Source of the DNA: Anticarsia gemmatalis
Taxonomy: Eukaryota > Arthropoda > Insecta > Lepidoptera > Erebidae
Length of the DNA stretch: 64,000 nucleotides
Assembly: GCF_050436995.1 (NCBI RefSeq)
Contig: NC_134757.1
Span: 6,770,501-6,834,500 of the forward strand
Direction: 5' to 3'
Shown here: positions 1 to 12,673 of the stretch, piece after piece
How the letters are laid out: each line of letters opens with the position of its first letter
Numbering within the stretch: the first letter of the stretch is position 1
Program-made: the position numbers and the translations under genes
The notes under the pieces: model-generated
What the model was told of the DNA's origin: nothing
Database searches by the model: none
The model's input: only the letters and a program-made list of their open reading frames with translations

Positions 1-1350
1 TTTCAGCACCATTTGTTTTTTAACAATAATAATATTTTAAGTTGAAAATGTAGCGGTGTTATGTAGATATAAAAACGTAGGTACAGTACAATGAGGTTCG
101 AAACTACGTGTTTAAACCGTCGGATGTAGGAAATTCGAAAACAATAAGCAATTACAAGGCGTCACCTCGCCGAGTGCAGAGGGCACGCGTGACGATGTTG
201 TTCCCTCTAAACAATCATGTCGCTCTCTGCACTGAATGCGACGTAACCTCCACTCAAATTCTATTTTGTTTGCCTTTTATAAGCAAAGATGGGTCCTACA
301 TGTGTGGAGACTAGATTAGTAGCGAGGTTTGTTTATGATCATGTTTGTTGGACGGAGCAAATAAATGTAAATATTGTTTGAATATTACAATATTTTATGG
401 GAACATATTTATTGATGTCTGAACTAAAAAGTTGAAGAAAAGGTAGCATTGAGAGTTAGCACTTCTTGTGACAGAATCTATTATCAATCTATCTCTATAT
501 CTAGGTATATTTCATTATTTGTAGACAGTTTCTAAAGAAATCCTTATATTGTCAGTTGTTAATTACTTATCTCTCTTACCCAAACTACCTACTCGGACTT
601 AGGCACAAAACAAACAACAACCAAAGAAAGTAACTTCCTCATATGATTAGAATTAAGTTATAATTATGAATAATGGTTGGTGCTCCCCTGAGAACGTAGT
701 TCGTGAATATTGTATACTCAATAGTTAGCCAGTTCTGACTGTTTCTTGGTCTTAATTAAATCAGGAATAGCTATATTTTTGGGGGATTCTTTTATGAAAT
801 ATATGTACGTACACAAAGTATTTGTATTAATAATTTCAAATTAAGTATCAAATATACACTATAAATTACATATTAGTAGATAAAAAACACATTATGGTAT
901 TTTTCTATTGTCTTTATGTTACTTTTTCTATACCACATGCTTATCTTGTGGACATGCGAATATAAAACTTACTTAATTCCTTATTGCTATTTTAAAAGTG
1001 AGCTAGCCAATAAAATTTAAACGTCAGTTTACAAGACATAATGTAGGTTTCGTTCAAGGATTTGTTACATTTGCCGCATACGTAGGCCGTCAGAACCAAA
1101 CAAGTATTATGTTCTACACTTTGAGCGTGAAATGCGACGTAAATACGTGACTAATACATTCGGTTTGTTGGTAAGCGCATGTCTACTACACAGTACACAC
1201 CTTTGAACGTTTGTGAATGTACAAGTAGCTACCTAGTGCAAATCTTTTAAAAGGTTTGGTAAAACCCCCCAAATGCCCCTATGCATATGTTTATAAGCTT
1301 CAAGCCCAAATAAACTGCTAAAGGAAAATAATCTTTGCTCTGATTGACTC
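1..1350. other. AT-rich non-coding DNA left of the 5S-derived SINE
   Basis: I see no exon, RNA gene or recognisable element here. It should lie inside the intron between AstC coding exon 2 (3203-3336) and the mature-peptide exon, which I searched for on the minus strand and did not find. That exon is therefore inferred to lie beyond the left edge. Confidence 0.5.
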
Positions 1351-1352
1351 TG

Positions 1353-1620
1353 GTCTCTCTCTCTCTCTCATCGTATGGTTAGTGGTCAACCTAGTGTCAA
1401 AGTTGTTCAAGCCGCCCGAAGACCTTTGATGTGGCTTAACGACTGTTATCTTAATTGACAACACCGGGGAACGACATTTTACGTACCCTCCGAAGCATGG
1501 AGACGCCCAGTTCAAATACCACTATTCGGTCACCCATCTATGGAATGACCGCGCCAACGTTTTCTTAACCCACAGATCGTTTACCGAACGGTGAGCGCAA
1601 CTGGCTATGGACGCCACAAA
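1353..1620 (-). mobile_element. 5S rRNA-derived SINE (SINE3-like), minus strand
   Basis: Read on the minus strand from about 1620 downward, the sequence resembles a 5S rRNA gene. A box-A-like GTTAAG...AACGTTGGCGCGGT stretch sits at 1569-1548, and an intact box-C-like GATGGGTGACCG at 1538-1527, with 5S-like spacing. Upstream of box A, a CCATA and a CACCG-like block also echo the 5S 5' half. A non-5S body follows, then a (GA)n tail at about 1370-1353, as expected for a SINE ending in a simple repeat. The element is GC-richer than its surroundings. The 5S resemblance is seen in the sequence; the SINE class is inferred. I recall similar sequences dispersed in moth genomes but cannot verify copy number. 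It sits in the inferred last intron of AstC, in the same orientation as the gene. Confidence 0.68.
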
Positions 1621-3202
1621 CTGACTCTGATTATATTTCCTCATATAGATTTTCTTCTTTTATAGATTTTCTCCACGATTAGTGTGAATTTATCCATGGT
1701 ATAGTATGCATTAAACCTAACCGTAAATGCTAAAACCAGTTCATTAATTTTCTGTTTATTAATATTAATGTTCAGATTGTTCGTGGAAGTAACGTATTAA
1801 TTCTATAAGACAATATTTCGATATCTATGAAGCTGTTAAATTAGATTAGTAGCCACAGGGCATTGATCGAAACGAACAATAACAATACACGTAGAGGTTA
1901 TTTCAGCGCTTATTGGCCGTTAAAGTAAAAGACAAAAAAAATGTCTGCTAATTTAAAAAAATATAGATTCCTATACTAACCGACATTTGATTAGTATCTA
2001 CTTTTAATTAATAATATACCAAGCAATATGTAGACTTATAGTACTATAAGTCTAACAGTTTTGCATTGCGTCGCAATTTAATATTTTTAATTAAGCCCTG
2101 TTGTGTACTTTTTTAATCTCAAACTTCGTATAATTTGTAATCATTTAAGAGACGAATTGTAATAAAAAACATCGTTCAAATTAGGAAAGCAATCTCTCAA
2201 AATGAAAACTCTTTTACTAAATAATTTCAACTCGTTTTCGTTAGTTTCACGTTACTCTGCGATGTGTTTTATCAATAATACAGGGCCGGAACAAACGAAG
2301 TTTTGTTTTGTTAGTAAACTCATAGTTCTCTAGTTAACAGAGAGCTGCGAGCATTTAATCACTGAGGGCTGAAGAGCTAAACACAAAGTAACATAAGCTC
2401 TTTTGCAAATAGGTAGGATTTTACTTCACTTTAACGTAATAATACGTAGCTTCCTAAAAGCTGAAAGTTTGCTGTAGGTATTAACATTAAATTCATAGTA
2501 CATTTTACAAATTCTAATGCTCTTACTTATTTTATTTTGAATTTGGCTAGGCTTTAACGAAAATGAATAATTATAAAAATTTCGGCGAATTTGGTTATAA
2601 ATATTTTATCCCTGATCACTTTTATCTTTCAAGTTGACATTTATTTGTTCTTTGATAAAATTATCACGCGGATGTATTTTCTAATAATTAAATGAGCTTT
2701 CAAAAAATGATATTTTTTTTCGAATCGCTTTACAATTGTCTAATTTAGCTCGGTTTTTACGTACCATATTTATTTATTTCTTAAGAATTTTCAATGTAAC
2801 TTGGAATTTAAGCACATACAAAAGCAAACACGGCGAAAATTATATCCAGTAGGCGTATGGGTATTTCTAGCACAACGAACTTCCTTACGAAGTTTGTATT
2901 GCGTACCTCAGGCCAGTTTTATAGGCCTCGTTTGTGTCCAAATAAGCCTAACAGAGGCTTAAGGTCTAATTTCCACGGTCGTTTACTTATATGGATTAAC
3001 TGAAACTGTCGTCAAGGTAGACCACGACCGCGCCGAAAATACAACGCGAACACTTATCGCTATTTAATGGAGAAACAAAATGATGCGTATTTATAAAGTT
3101 ATTTGTTGTAATCATTAAAAAACAAAATTATGCGTTTTTTAAAGTATAGTAACAGGCATTAACGAAGCTATTTTCATGTCCTCTTCGAAATTTTAAAGTT
3201 AC
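1621..3202. other. Intronic AT-rich DNA of AstC
   Basis: Downstream (minus-strand sense) of the AstC exon 2 donor. No reading frame, inverted repeat or known repeat was recognised. The allatostatin-C peptide motif was looked for on the minus strand and is absent. Confidence 0.5.
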
Positions 3203-4369
3203 CTCTCTTCAGCATCAAGTTGCAACAACAGTTTACGGAGAGCAGCGGTGTTGATAGCGTCCCACGAGCCGGGCAGGTCCATCTCTCCGTCAGGGTGCGC
3301 CACTAGAGTGTTTTCCGACTGCTCGTCTTCCGCCTCCTAAACAAATAACACCCTTTAAGACCCTGTTACGTTGCTCCAACTAAGTTTCGTGCAAACACTT
3401 TCATTGAGTTCACATTAGGTAAACCTTCACACAACAATCCCACCTATAATAGTAGTCGTTTAGAAGCGAAAATTATAATACAATCTCTATTATTAACATT
3501 GTCATATTTCTTCTCTGACCAAAGACCAAATTAAATAATTGAATTGTCCTTTACCTAACTCACCATTTTATGACAAAGAGAAAACATAATTTCCTACTAA
3601 TTTCCGAGACAGAAAGAGTAAAATATCAAACAGAAAATTTGGTAGTAAATTGACCTATATAGCGGACTTTATAAGACCACTTACATTAATTATTATAACG
3701 TAATATTAGAGCGGAGCGAGAGGTAAGACGAGTCTGAAAGGTATTCATGTTATGTTGCCATTCACTGCTGTACTGTTCTACTCGTATCTTTAATGAAAGC
3801 GGGCTGTACTCTCTTTCATCGGATTCCATGTAAATATCACACTTACTCGCAAATATGTTTCAACTACCGAATGAGATGAGAAAATCCTATTTATCACGCT
3901 TTAAATAAACATTTCACATCAGTCCACAATCAGATAAGCAGACACATTGTCATTTCCGAATCAACAAAATGTTCGCTTTGTCTCTGTAATGTCCATGAAA
4001 TCGAAATTGTAATAATTTCTAGAAGCTATTTGTGTTTCAAAACATTGATATTGTGTTGTCTATCATTCTGTTAAAATGTATAGAAATTACAAAATAAATA
4101 TACTGGTTTCATTCGATGTTTGAATAAAGATTGACATCAAAGTAGATTCTTAAAATATCTCAAGGTTTGTTACGATACCTAAGTAGATTATAATCAGCAC
4201 ATAAAGCGTTAAAAGTATTTTTTTCAGGGAAGTTTGAATGTACTAAAAGAATATTGACAACATGATTGGGTCGGATACTTACCATTGGTGCAGCGGTCGC
4301 TGTTACGAACAGCAAGGCGATAGCGCCGACGAGGATGGCCATGCACACGTTGTAGCTGGTTGCCTTCAT
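3203..4369 (-). CDS. AstC: Allatostatin C precursor (Manduca allatostatin type), 5' coding part; C-terminal exon missing from window
   Basis: Secreted neuropeptide precursor. Its product (C-terminal motif CYFNPISCF in the family) inhibits juvenile hormone synthesis in moth corpora allata and signals through somatostatin-like GPCRs. Coding exon 1 is 4369-4283: 29 residues forming a signal peptide (MKATSYNVC, hydrophobic core LVGAIALLFV, then ATAAPM), with donor GTAAGT after it and an acceptor at 4384 giving a 14-nt UTR lead. Coding exon 2 is 3336-3203: 44 codons plus two bases, starting EAEDEQSENTL and containing the family-typical spacer block DAINTAALRKLLLQLDAEE, with donor GTAACT. The exons join in phase 0, and exon 2 ends in phase 2. 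The spacer matches my memory of moth AstC precursors closely. The exon carrying the mature peptide was not found between 1 and 3202 and must lie left of the window. A 5' UTR exon is at 12433-12561. AstCC lies upstream on the same strand. Confidence 0.9.
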
Positions 4370-4383
4370 TGTGATGCTTTCAA

Positions 4384-7300
4384 CTGCAAACAACTAATCT
4401 GATTAGCAAGTCAAACAACTGCAGCCAACCCTAGCTTTATTTATATGGATGGGTAAAGCCTTTGATTCCCAGTGATCGCTGCAAATGCAAAACTACGTCA
4501 ATTATCATAAATGATGTTGAATTCTGTTTAGTTTGTTGCAACAACTAAAACAATTCTAGTGAAGTAAGTCGAGTTGAACTTTGGTTTATAAATTTAAATT
4601 ACATGAAAACCGTATACTGTAATAATATTCATCTTTTAGTTCACTGAATTATTTACATTCAAGACAGTATAAGTCAAATTGTTAGCTGCTAGGATTACGG
4701 ATGAACTACTCGACGTACCTCAGGTTGTGTTTAATTCAAAGTTATTTATATTAAAAGTAAATAAGCAGGTATGTATAATACAGGTACAAGATAAAAAAAC
4801 AAAGCACGAAATCTTAAAAAAGTATATCACATCAATAGTAATGGCAACACCGCTATTACTTAGGGCTCCCCGCGCTGACCTCGTAAAACCTTTAAGTGAC
4901 TTGATGGTTTATGTGAGAGGCCTTCGACCACGACACGATATCCTCGTTAAGCATAGTGGAAACAAACATACACGGAAGATTCCTACTCTTAGGGACTGTG
5001 CATATCTGACGAAAAAAATGTTTTCTAAGTTATATTTTTTTAAGTAACCGTCCTGTATTAACGCTAAGCTGTACACATACTAGAATGCAATGATACCTAA
5101 GTTTCATACCCATTTTATTTTATCATAATCAACTACGTAACAGAGCACAGCTGCTGATTTAAATCAGTACATATGCCATTAAAAAACCAGACGAATCAAA
5201 TACTCTCATCTCGTATGCTAGGTAGGACCTATTTTCAACTCATCAAATGCCTATTGTCACCGCAGTTTTGTCCAACTGTACCGAAAGTACTAAATATAAG
5301 AACAAAGCTCTATAACGGGAACCTCTAAATCTGAAATTTAGATAGCAACTCTTTTATGACTCGTATGATATCTCAAAGTTGTGTGTTACGAAAAACAAGA
5401 AGAGGCATAACAACTTCACTAATATCGTTCCCTTAACTTTAACATGGAGAAAGTCACATTTTAAAATAAAATACAACGGCCCAGAATATTACTTGAAAAT
5501 TTCAAAATGTGTTAATGTCGGAAAATACAGAAATCTCTCTCTGAGAGAATTGCAAGAGTAAGGTTTCATTAAAATTTGATCGAATTTTCACTCGAGTAGA
5601 TCGCAATGATGTATATCAACCAGAAAATGAATATCTTCATTCGTGTCATTTCTTAATAGCTAAAGTCAAATAATTCATTTCTTGATACTTCGGTAATTTA
5701 TATTTGTTTCCTTAAACCGAAGAATAATATCTTCGTGAGTACGATACGTCGCTTGTCACAATAACTGAACATTTACATGTGTACACACGCATTATGTTTT
5801 TTTTGTTATGTATGTGAATGTATGTCATCGAAGCTGTCGCGTAGATGACATAAAGAACACGTTTCACGCGTCTACGTAAAAGCCTTATTGATATTTACGT
5901 AGGTTAAGGCCCTACGTCTGGGTCGGACAGTTGGACCGATTTCACGTTGTTTTATTTCGCTGCCGGATCTCCTTTACCGGTGTCAAACATGTCATACTCA
6001 CGACAAAATGTGCATTATGTATAAATTCATATGCTACAATTAATTTCACTTACATAAATTCGTAATTAATGTTTTCTTCTTTATAAAACTCTTTGGTTTC
6101 AGACGAAAATTTGATTTGACTTTACCTAAGGTTACATATACCTAATGTTAGTTTTCGCTACAAGTGGTCGTACTAACAAAGTTAGTTAAGTCGAAATTAA
6201 GTCTAGCTTCAAACAAACCACCGATGTCAATTTCACTAGTTAAAGTCTAGTTTTCACGCGCGGTATTATAAATATTTTTGGCTATGTAGATAAATAGGAA
6301 AGATACGTATCGAAGGTTTGATACTGTGGTGAGTCTTTTATTTACAATAATAGTCAATATCTTTTTGTTTCTCCGTTAACAAAATATTTTAGACCTTTTA
6401 TTTATTAGACATTGAAGATCTCAATCTTCTAAGGTATACGGATTCAGGCTCAATTTGATAAATATTTCCTTCTATTCGTATCTTATATTAAAAGGAAAGT
6501 GTTATAACAATAAATCTGACACACGATTTTCCTTTTGCTCTCACTACGATTATCAAAATTGATCTTTTTATACAAGTAACATTGAAAAAACCTTTCTCAT
6601 ACATCTTCATAACATACCCGCGGGGGTTCGTATCACAAAGAGCGCAAATGACGGTCACCCCACGGATTTGGAATCGCCTTGACAAATAATTGGATATGTG
6701 AGACACTATTTATCGATACACCACACGTTTTTCATAAAGAGAAAAATAAATGTGACCGACATTCAGTACCTAAATAAACCGCATTGTGTCCCAGAGCGTC
6801 GAATTTATACAAAAATAAAAGCCATTGTTTTAATTTTCTCTCTGAACTAAATCCACAATCCACGGGCTAGTTCTAGGAATGAATAAATGTAAAAACAATG
6901 GATCTGCCTACAGTCAGAAGTACTGTTACAAAAGACTCAATTCACAAATTATTATGACAACAAGTATTGCATTCAAAATGTGGACTTGTTGCTTGCTTGT
7001 TCATTTTTCTGAATTCAATGTGAGCACTTGTGACTATTATATAAAAATGAAATGCACAAGTGACTTTTTCCGTAGTTGTCATGGCTTACATTAATTACTA
7101 CGACATTTATAAATGTAGTACATACATGTATGTGTACACTTACACGATATAAACATTTTGATCAAATGATTATTGTGCTTAAATTGATTAGTACATGGCC
7201 ACGCTGGGTCTCGGTCTCCGATAGGCTGACTCGATTGATTGCTTTCACTAAATCACGTTATACTTCCTAAAGTTGTTATCCACTTCGCTACTCGGAACTT

Positions 7301-10300
7301 GACTTGTACCTTTTGAACTATCCTTCAACTTAAATGAAACAGGAAAAGGTATTCGAGATAAAAAAAATAAGTATGCTGTTCTTTGACAAATCCGAAATAA
7401 GTTACCTTAAAATAATTTACTTATCCGAGTTTAAATCTAGTGAGGATTTGTGTAGGCACGTCGAGTAACTTCCCTACGGATAACACGTGCCTACTTGTAC
7501 TAGAAATAAATGCGTTACTTTATGAAGCTAAAGTTCAACAGGCCTTGAATAACGATGTCTCATTACGTACAGCGATATGAATATTTTCTAAGATGCTGCG
7601 TTACACAAGGTTCTATCTTCATAAAAGTGCACGTTGTTACGCTGGAGCTTCGCAGAACCTACGAGATCGCAGTGAATCACAGTTATTGTGTAGCAAGGAA
7701 TAAGATTTCATACTTAATGTCATTATTAAATTAAAAAATATTTGAATTTATTAAAAGAATAGAAGCTGACGTTGCATAAGATAGGTAATTATTATACGAT
7801 GGTCCCTGATGCGGGTTGGATAAGTAGATGCAAACAACGTGTAATAGTGGATTGAGTGAGCGACATCGTATTAATATGCAAAAGCGATCAAGCTGAACGA
7901 ATAGGTTGCATAAAGTAAAACGCTCCCGTCTTGCATGTTGTTCAATATCAGTATCTGAAGTGGTGCTCGATGCAATAAGCTTTTTAGCGTTTTTTGATGA
8001 CTCATTTGAATATATTGAATGCCTTTTAGTTAGATGCCATGTATTGTTATATGAATATTTAATATAATGGCTTTATTTTGAATCTGTGTTGTAAATCTTG
8101 CGGTTAAGTGAACTTTATTGATAGCCCGCCTAAAGCGAATACGTTTTCTAATCAGTCTAATCGCGGCTGTAAAACTGAGTGCTGTGATTTAAAAAATATG
8201 CCTATTAACACAAGTAGACAAGTTCCGTGCGTTCGTTCTTGTATATTTACATTGCAAGTCAGTGATCTTGCAATCTAATGCATAAATTATTTTTCTCGTA
8301 GACCCATTACTTTGTCTTACGGATGAGTTAAGCTGTCATCCTTTGTATATGTTTTGTATTGTGAAGATACGATGGAGTAAACAAGGATAGTTGTTTTGCG
8401 TTTATCTTCGTATTATCAAGACTAATAGCTTGCTGCATATAATAAAAACAAAATAAACACAAATAACCGCAATCTAAATGGCGCAAAGATTGTGAGAACA
8501 AATAAACTGATAAGTGATGCCTCGATCGGGAAAACTTTGTATGCCATTTTAAACTTAATACCATTAGGTTGCTACGGGGAAAATCGAATACATTATACAT
8601 GGTGATGAAATCTATCAATTTATAAGATTAAATAGCCTATGTTAGACGGCCTCCACAGCTGCATATATATGGGTGCAACCTTCTAAATAGAATAAACAGT
8701 CCTTCACGGAGTAAACACAACATAAACTCGGTTGTTTGTATTTATGTATTGTGCACATCTGTGCAATGACTTGCCCTACTCATAATGTTTCGTTGAAACT
8801 TTATACGTGTGATACGCACTGTAATATACAAAGTGACACGAACCTTTTTCTACGAATGTGTGTTGACGCCTTCCACTTTATTCATTACATCAATACAGAT
8901 GTCACGAGTTAGCTTCTAGCATTCTTTATTAAAGCTATTACGTTAAAAGCTACAAATATGTTAATTCTTTTACTTTAGTATGCGCGATAAAAGCAAACCC
9001 TTTTTGAGTGAAGAAACAGAGCCTCTTCTCTTTATTATTCCTAGTCTCAGATTTACAAGTTGTTTTAGGCCTAGAAAGGTTTTAAAATAATATGAAAAGT
9101 ACCGTGCGCTTGACCTACGTCGAAGGCAGGATTGGGCTCTAGAAAAATACGCTTGTATCTAGGTATTATTGTTAAAAAGAAACCTCAAAGACTAGAAAAT
9201 GGAGAGCTATTCCTAACAAAAGTATATTAGTCCAGTTTTTGTGGTTAGTTTTTTAAGTGATTTTTCTTTTAAAGTTTACAGTTAGGATTAAAAAGCGGGT
9301 TCATAAATGAAAATCAAATTGCAATAATCATCGGTATTAGTAATTTAAATATTGATACTGAAACGGCGCACTTTTAAACTTTCTTTTTGGAACTCGGTTT
9401 GAAATAATCATAATAGCGAGGCTAAAGTCAAAAATCAGTATGCCTAATGAAAAATACCCTGAAATTTTCCAGCGTTTACTAGTTAAAGTGACTTCCCTTG
9501 TATCTCTCAAATTACGATTGTCTATTAGGCACAATTAATTATAATTGGATTAATTAACTTTGAACAGATTGCAATGTGATCCCAAAAATCACTTTTAGAT
9601 AAACTACAGATTTCGAAGAACAATTATAAAATTCTACAAAGATGTTATTAGGTAGGAAAATGAGTGATATTGAACTGTATAAAATCTTTTATAGTATCAA
9701 TGATCCTGTGGGAGCCGAAAATAGATTATAAGAGCAAGATCAATAGAAATGCCTCAGTTTTTTAAATTCTGCTTAAGGAAAGCGATCGGTTGGCAAACTT
9801 TCTTTGTGTTAAAAGATATTTGATATACCGCGCAAAAAATTGCATAGAAATATTGTAGTGTACGGAGACTCTCAGAAAGTCATTCAATATTCAGTGTCTG
9901 GAGGTATTAATAGCAATCTTTGTTTCAGTCTGTTCCTTTAGGGAATCACTGTTGTTATAAAAAGAATAGCATTTTTTTAAGTAGGCACAATACATCACTG
10001 TTATACTTCGTAAACTTTGAGTTCATACGAGTATTACAAAGCCAACTTTGTTCCGGTTTCCTGAAATGACTGGAGTAACCTAGGGCGGGCATGCTAAGGA
10101 AGGGACCTACGCTCAACTTGTAAGCAATCCTATGTATTAATTATATTGTTCATACCACTGCGTCGAGCAGCCACTCATTGATTAAACTAATAATAAAGTT
10201 TCCATTCACGTAGCTCTAAGCTGGCATTTAGTAATAAGAGATATGCTATTATCGGATGATATTCACCGCATAATCGTGTTAAAATCTTTTTTATAGACAC

Positions 10301-12432
10301 ATGGAAGCTAACGTTCAGTCGATTACGAACGCCTAGTTTGTACAAGATAAAAAACGCATTTTTATCGAGTTATCGTTAGATTCGCGTTGGTTTTGTGACA
10401 AAAATCCCTTTCACTCGCGTGTTCCTGTGCATCAATAGTTTTTGGATGCGGCGACACGTTCGCACTTGAAACTAAACTAAAAATGTAGCGAGAACTAAAT
10501 GTTTTACAACGCATTCGTTAGCACAAATGTTTTTACACTCGGTTTTTTCTATTTTTGAAGAACTTATCTTGTTATAGTTGAAATAAAAACTTGTTCCCAA
10601 CTATGAATAATATGGTTATACCTAATATACTTTTATCGTTTTAAATGTGTTTGTTGATAGAAAGGGTCAAAGATTGCTTCTTATTCATATTTCATTTTAT
10701 AGCACAACAAAGATGTAAGACGTAAAAGTCTAAAGACAATGAAAAATGTGCCACCCGTTTATTTAAAATAGGTGTAACATTCTCTCCGTCGACATTTTTT
10801 ACAGTAGCAATATGTTCCACATTCCGTGTTCGCAAATTGTTTATTTATTTCTTAGCTCCGTTCTGTTGCATCTTGTTTCCTTCCCTTAGAGAATGTTTTT
10901 CATTTAGAAGTTGTATCATGAGCCGCCGCGTGATGTAGACTTTGTAATTATGATGTTAATTAGTGGGATGTTTTGTGAATAGTACGAAGTTGCAAGAAAG
11001 TAGTTGTACGGGAAATATTAGCTAGTCAGACCGTCTGAATAAATAAAAGTAAGCGGGTATGAAACGAGTAAATTTACTGAAGCCTTCAAAGATTTTGTTT
11101 TGTTAGCCTATTTCATTATATTTTGTACACGTATGACATATATTTTTTTCTGTTAATACCTTTTCGTGAATTAAATAAATATTTTTCTGGTATAAACTTT
11201 ATACTTGAAGTTTTGGCACATCGTAATCGCCACACAAATGCAGATGTGAAAACAAAGAAAAATTGTAAAAACGCGCGGTAAAAATTATGAACCAACTTTT
11301 TAATATCACGCTTCTTTAAAGTGTACAAAGGTTTCCCGAGATAGAATGTCTTTAGACAACATTTAACTACGATTAAATTGTAATACGCTTTAAGAGCGAG
11401 ATTTGCAAGTTGTATTAACAGGCTGGTCGTTACTTAGATTAATTACTGACATAATGCAAGTATCCGTCTGTGTGACAGCTCGATATCCGATGACAGAGCC
11501 TATGATAGACTGAATGATCATTTGAATACGTATTGAAACTTAACCCGTCGGAGATAATGAGCATGCAGATGCAGAAATCATATTCCGCGGTTTAGTGTGG
11601 GATTTAATGATCATTCATCGAACAAATGACAGTTCGCGATATTCAATGTGCCAATCATTGTAGTTAGAACATAAAATATATAGATTTTATCACATAATAA
11701 AGAGCGCTTCCGAGAAACATAAGCTCATTATTCTGAGTACATAAAATGTAGTTCGTACGCAATCTTGTAAATTGTTTTGTAAATGTTAAATATTACATTG
11801 TTTTAAAGAATACTAATAATGTGAATGTAATGCAAAAAGACAATTGTAAAATCATCTGCGAATCCTTATACTAGAATAAAAGATATTTGCTAAAAATATC
11901 TTCCGCCCAAAAAAACTTAAAATCCGACAAAAAAACGTACCTACTGGATAACATAAAAAACTATAAAACACGACATATTTAATATAAATATAAATTATAT
12001 TTAATATCGCAGCGTAAGTTCACAAGTATTTTATGGTTGTTTGAAAGTGTTGTAAAGTGAAGTTGCCATGAAGTTACTTTCACTCAATATTAGTAAAGTT
12101 TTCCTTTTGTTTATACTAAGTAGGCGCGGCAAAGATTTTAATAGTGTGGCGACACTTCACTAATTACACTTTGATTCTAGACATTGAACAGCTTACAAAA
12201 GTTTGTTTTACACATTGATAATAAATTATTTTGTCATAAGTTATAAAACATTTATTTGTATCTAAATGAGCACTGCACATAAAACATCGAACGTTTTATG
12301 CTTTTAAAATATAGCTACGTTAAAATTTGTAAAACGACGATATAAATAAGAAAAATATATAATAAAACGGTAAAATAAAATAACTAAATTTTGTTAACTT
12401 TAAAAATAATAATTGAAATCAAAGTAACTTAC
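4384..12432 (-). other. Large first intron of AstC
   Basis: This 8-kb interval runs from the 5' UTR exon donor (12432, GTAAGT) to the acceptor at 4384 (TTTGCAG). It is AT-rich with no supported exon. Reading frames such as 4679-5047 lack an ATG at the start, have no recognisable motif and are taken as chance. A small cluster of four CTACG/CGTAG motifs lies at 5839-5916. Nothing else was recognised. Confidence 0.6.
5839..5916. repeat. Sparse CTACG/CGTAG cluster
   Basis: Four CTACG or CGTAG pentamers occur in about 80 bp. This is a weaker version of the denser islands at 12610, 21689, 26687 and 38311. Confidence 0.35.
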
Positions 12433-12561
12433 CTGTACTACGACGAGATATACAGAAAACGCGAGTAAATCGAGGGACGTAAGTAACGATCACACTGTTG
12501 CACGTCGAGCGGCTGAGTGTGCTGCTTCCGTGGTCTCTCCCGATGGTTTTTGAAAGCAAAT
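12433..12561 (-). other. AstC: 5' UTR exon of AstC
   Basis: A GC-richer stretch on the minus strand ends in GTACAG followed by a consensus donor GTAAGT at 12432. It contains no long open frame. A TATA box lies about 30 bases upstream of its inferred start (TCATTT around 12563-12558, an initiator-like match). The next acceptor in sense is at 4384, which opens the AstC signal-peptide exon. The exon end is well supported; the start is inferred from TATA spacing. Confidence 0.7.
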
Positions 12562-12585
12562 GAGCGGTAGGAGGTGTCGACGCGG

Positions 12586-12593
12586 TTTATATA
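12586..12593 (-). promoter_or_regulatory. AstC: TATA box of AstC
   Basis: TATATAAA on the minus strand, flanked by GC-rich sequence (GCATCGG before, CCGCGTCG after) in an otherwise AT-rich region. It lies about 30 bases before the inferred start of the 5' UTR exon. TATA-driven transcription is common for restricted neuropeptide genes. Confidence 0.7.
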
Positions 12594-12609
12594 CCGATGC
12601 GGTGCTTAG

Positions 12610-12673
12610 CTACGCCGTGTGTCCTCACTTGCGTAGATCACGTAGGCTGCTACGCTGCTACGCAAGTGCTACG
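12610..12673. repeat. CTACG/CGTAG island just upstream of the AstC promoter
   Basis: Six CTACG or CGTAG pentamers in about 65 bp, including two spaced exactly 9 bp apart (GCTACGCTGCTACG). It begins 17 bases upstream of the TATA box. Similar islands occur at 21689, 26687 and 38311. Confidence 0.6.

Noticed and set aside
1..3202. AstC mature-peptide exon expected here
   Set aside because: Searched the minus strand for CYFNPISCF coding patterns; none found, so placed outside the window.
4679..5047. 122-codon plus-strand open frame
   Set aside because: Starts at a non-ATG codon, has no known motif, and lies in the AstC first intron on the opposite strand without splice support.
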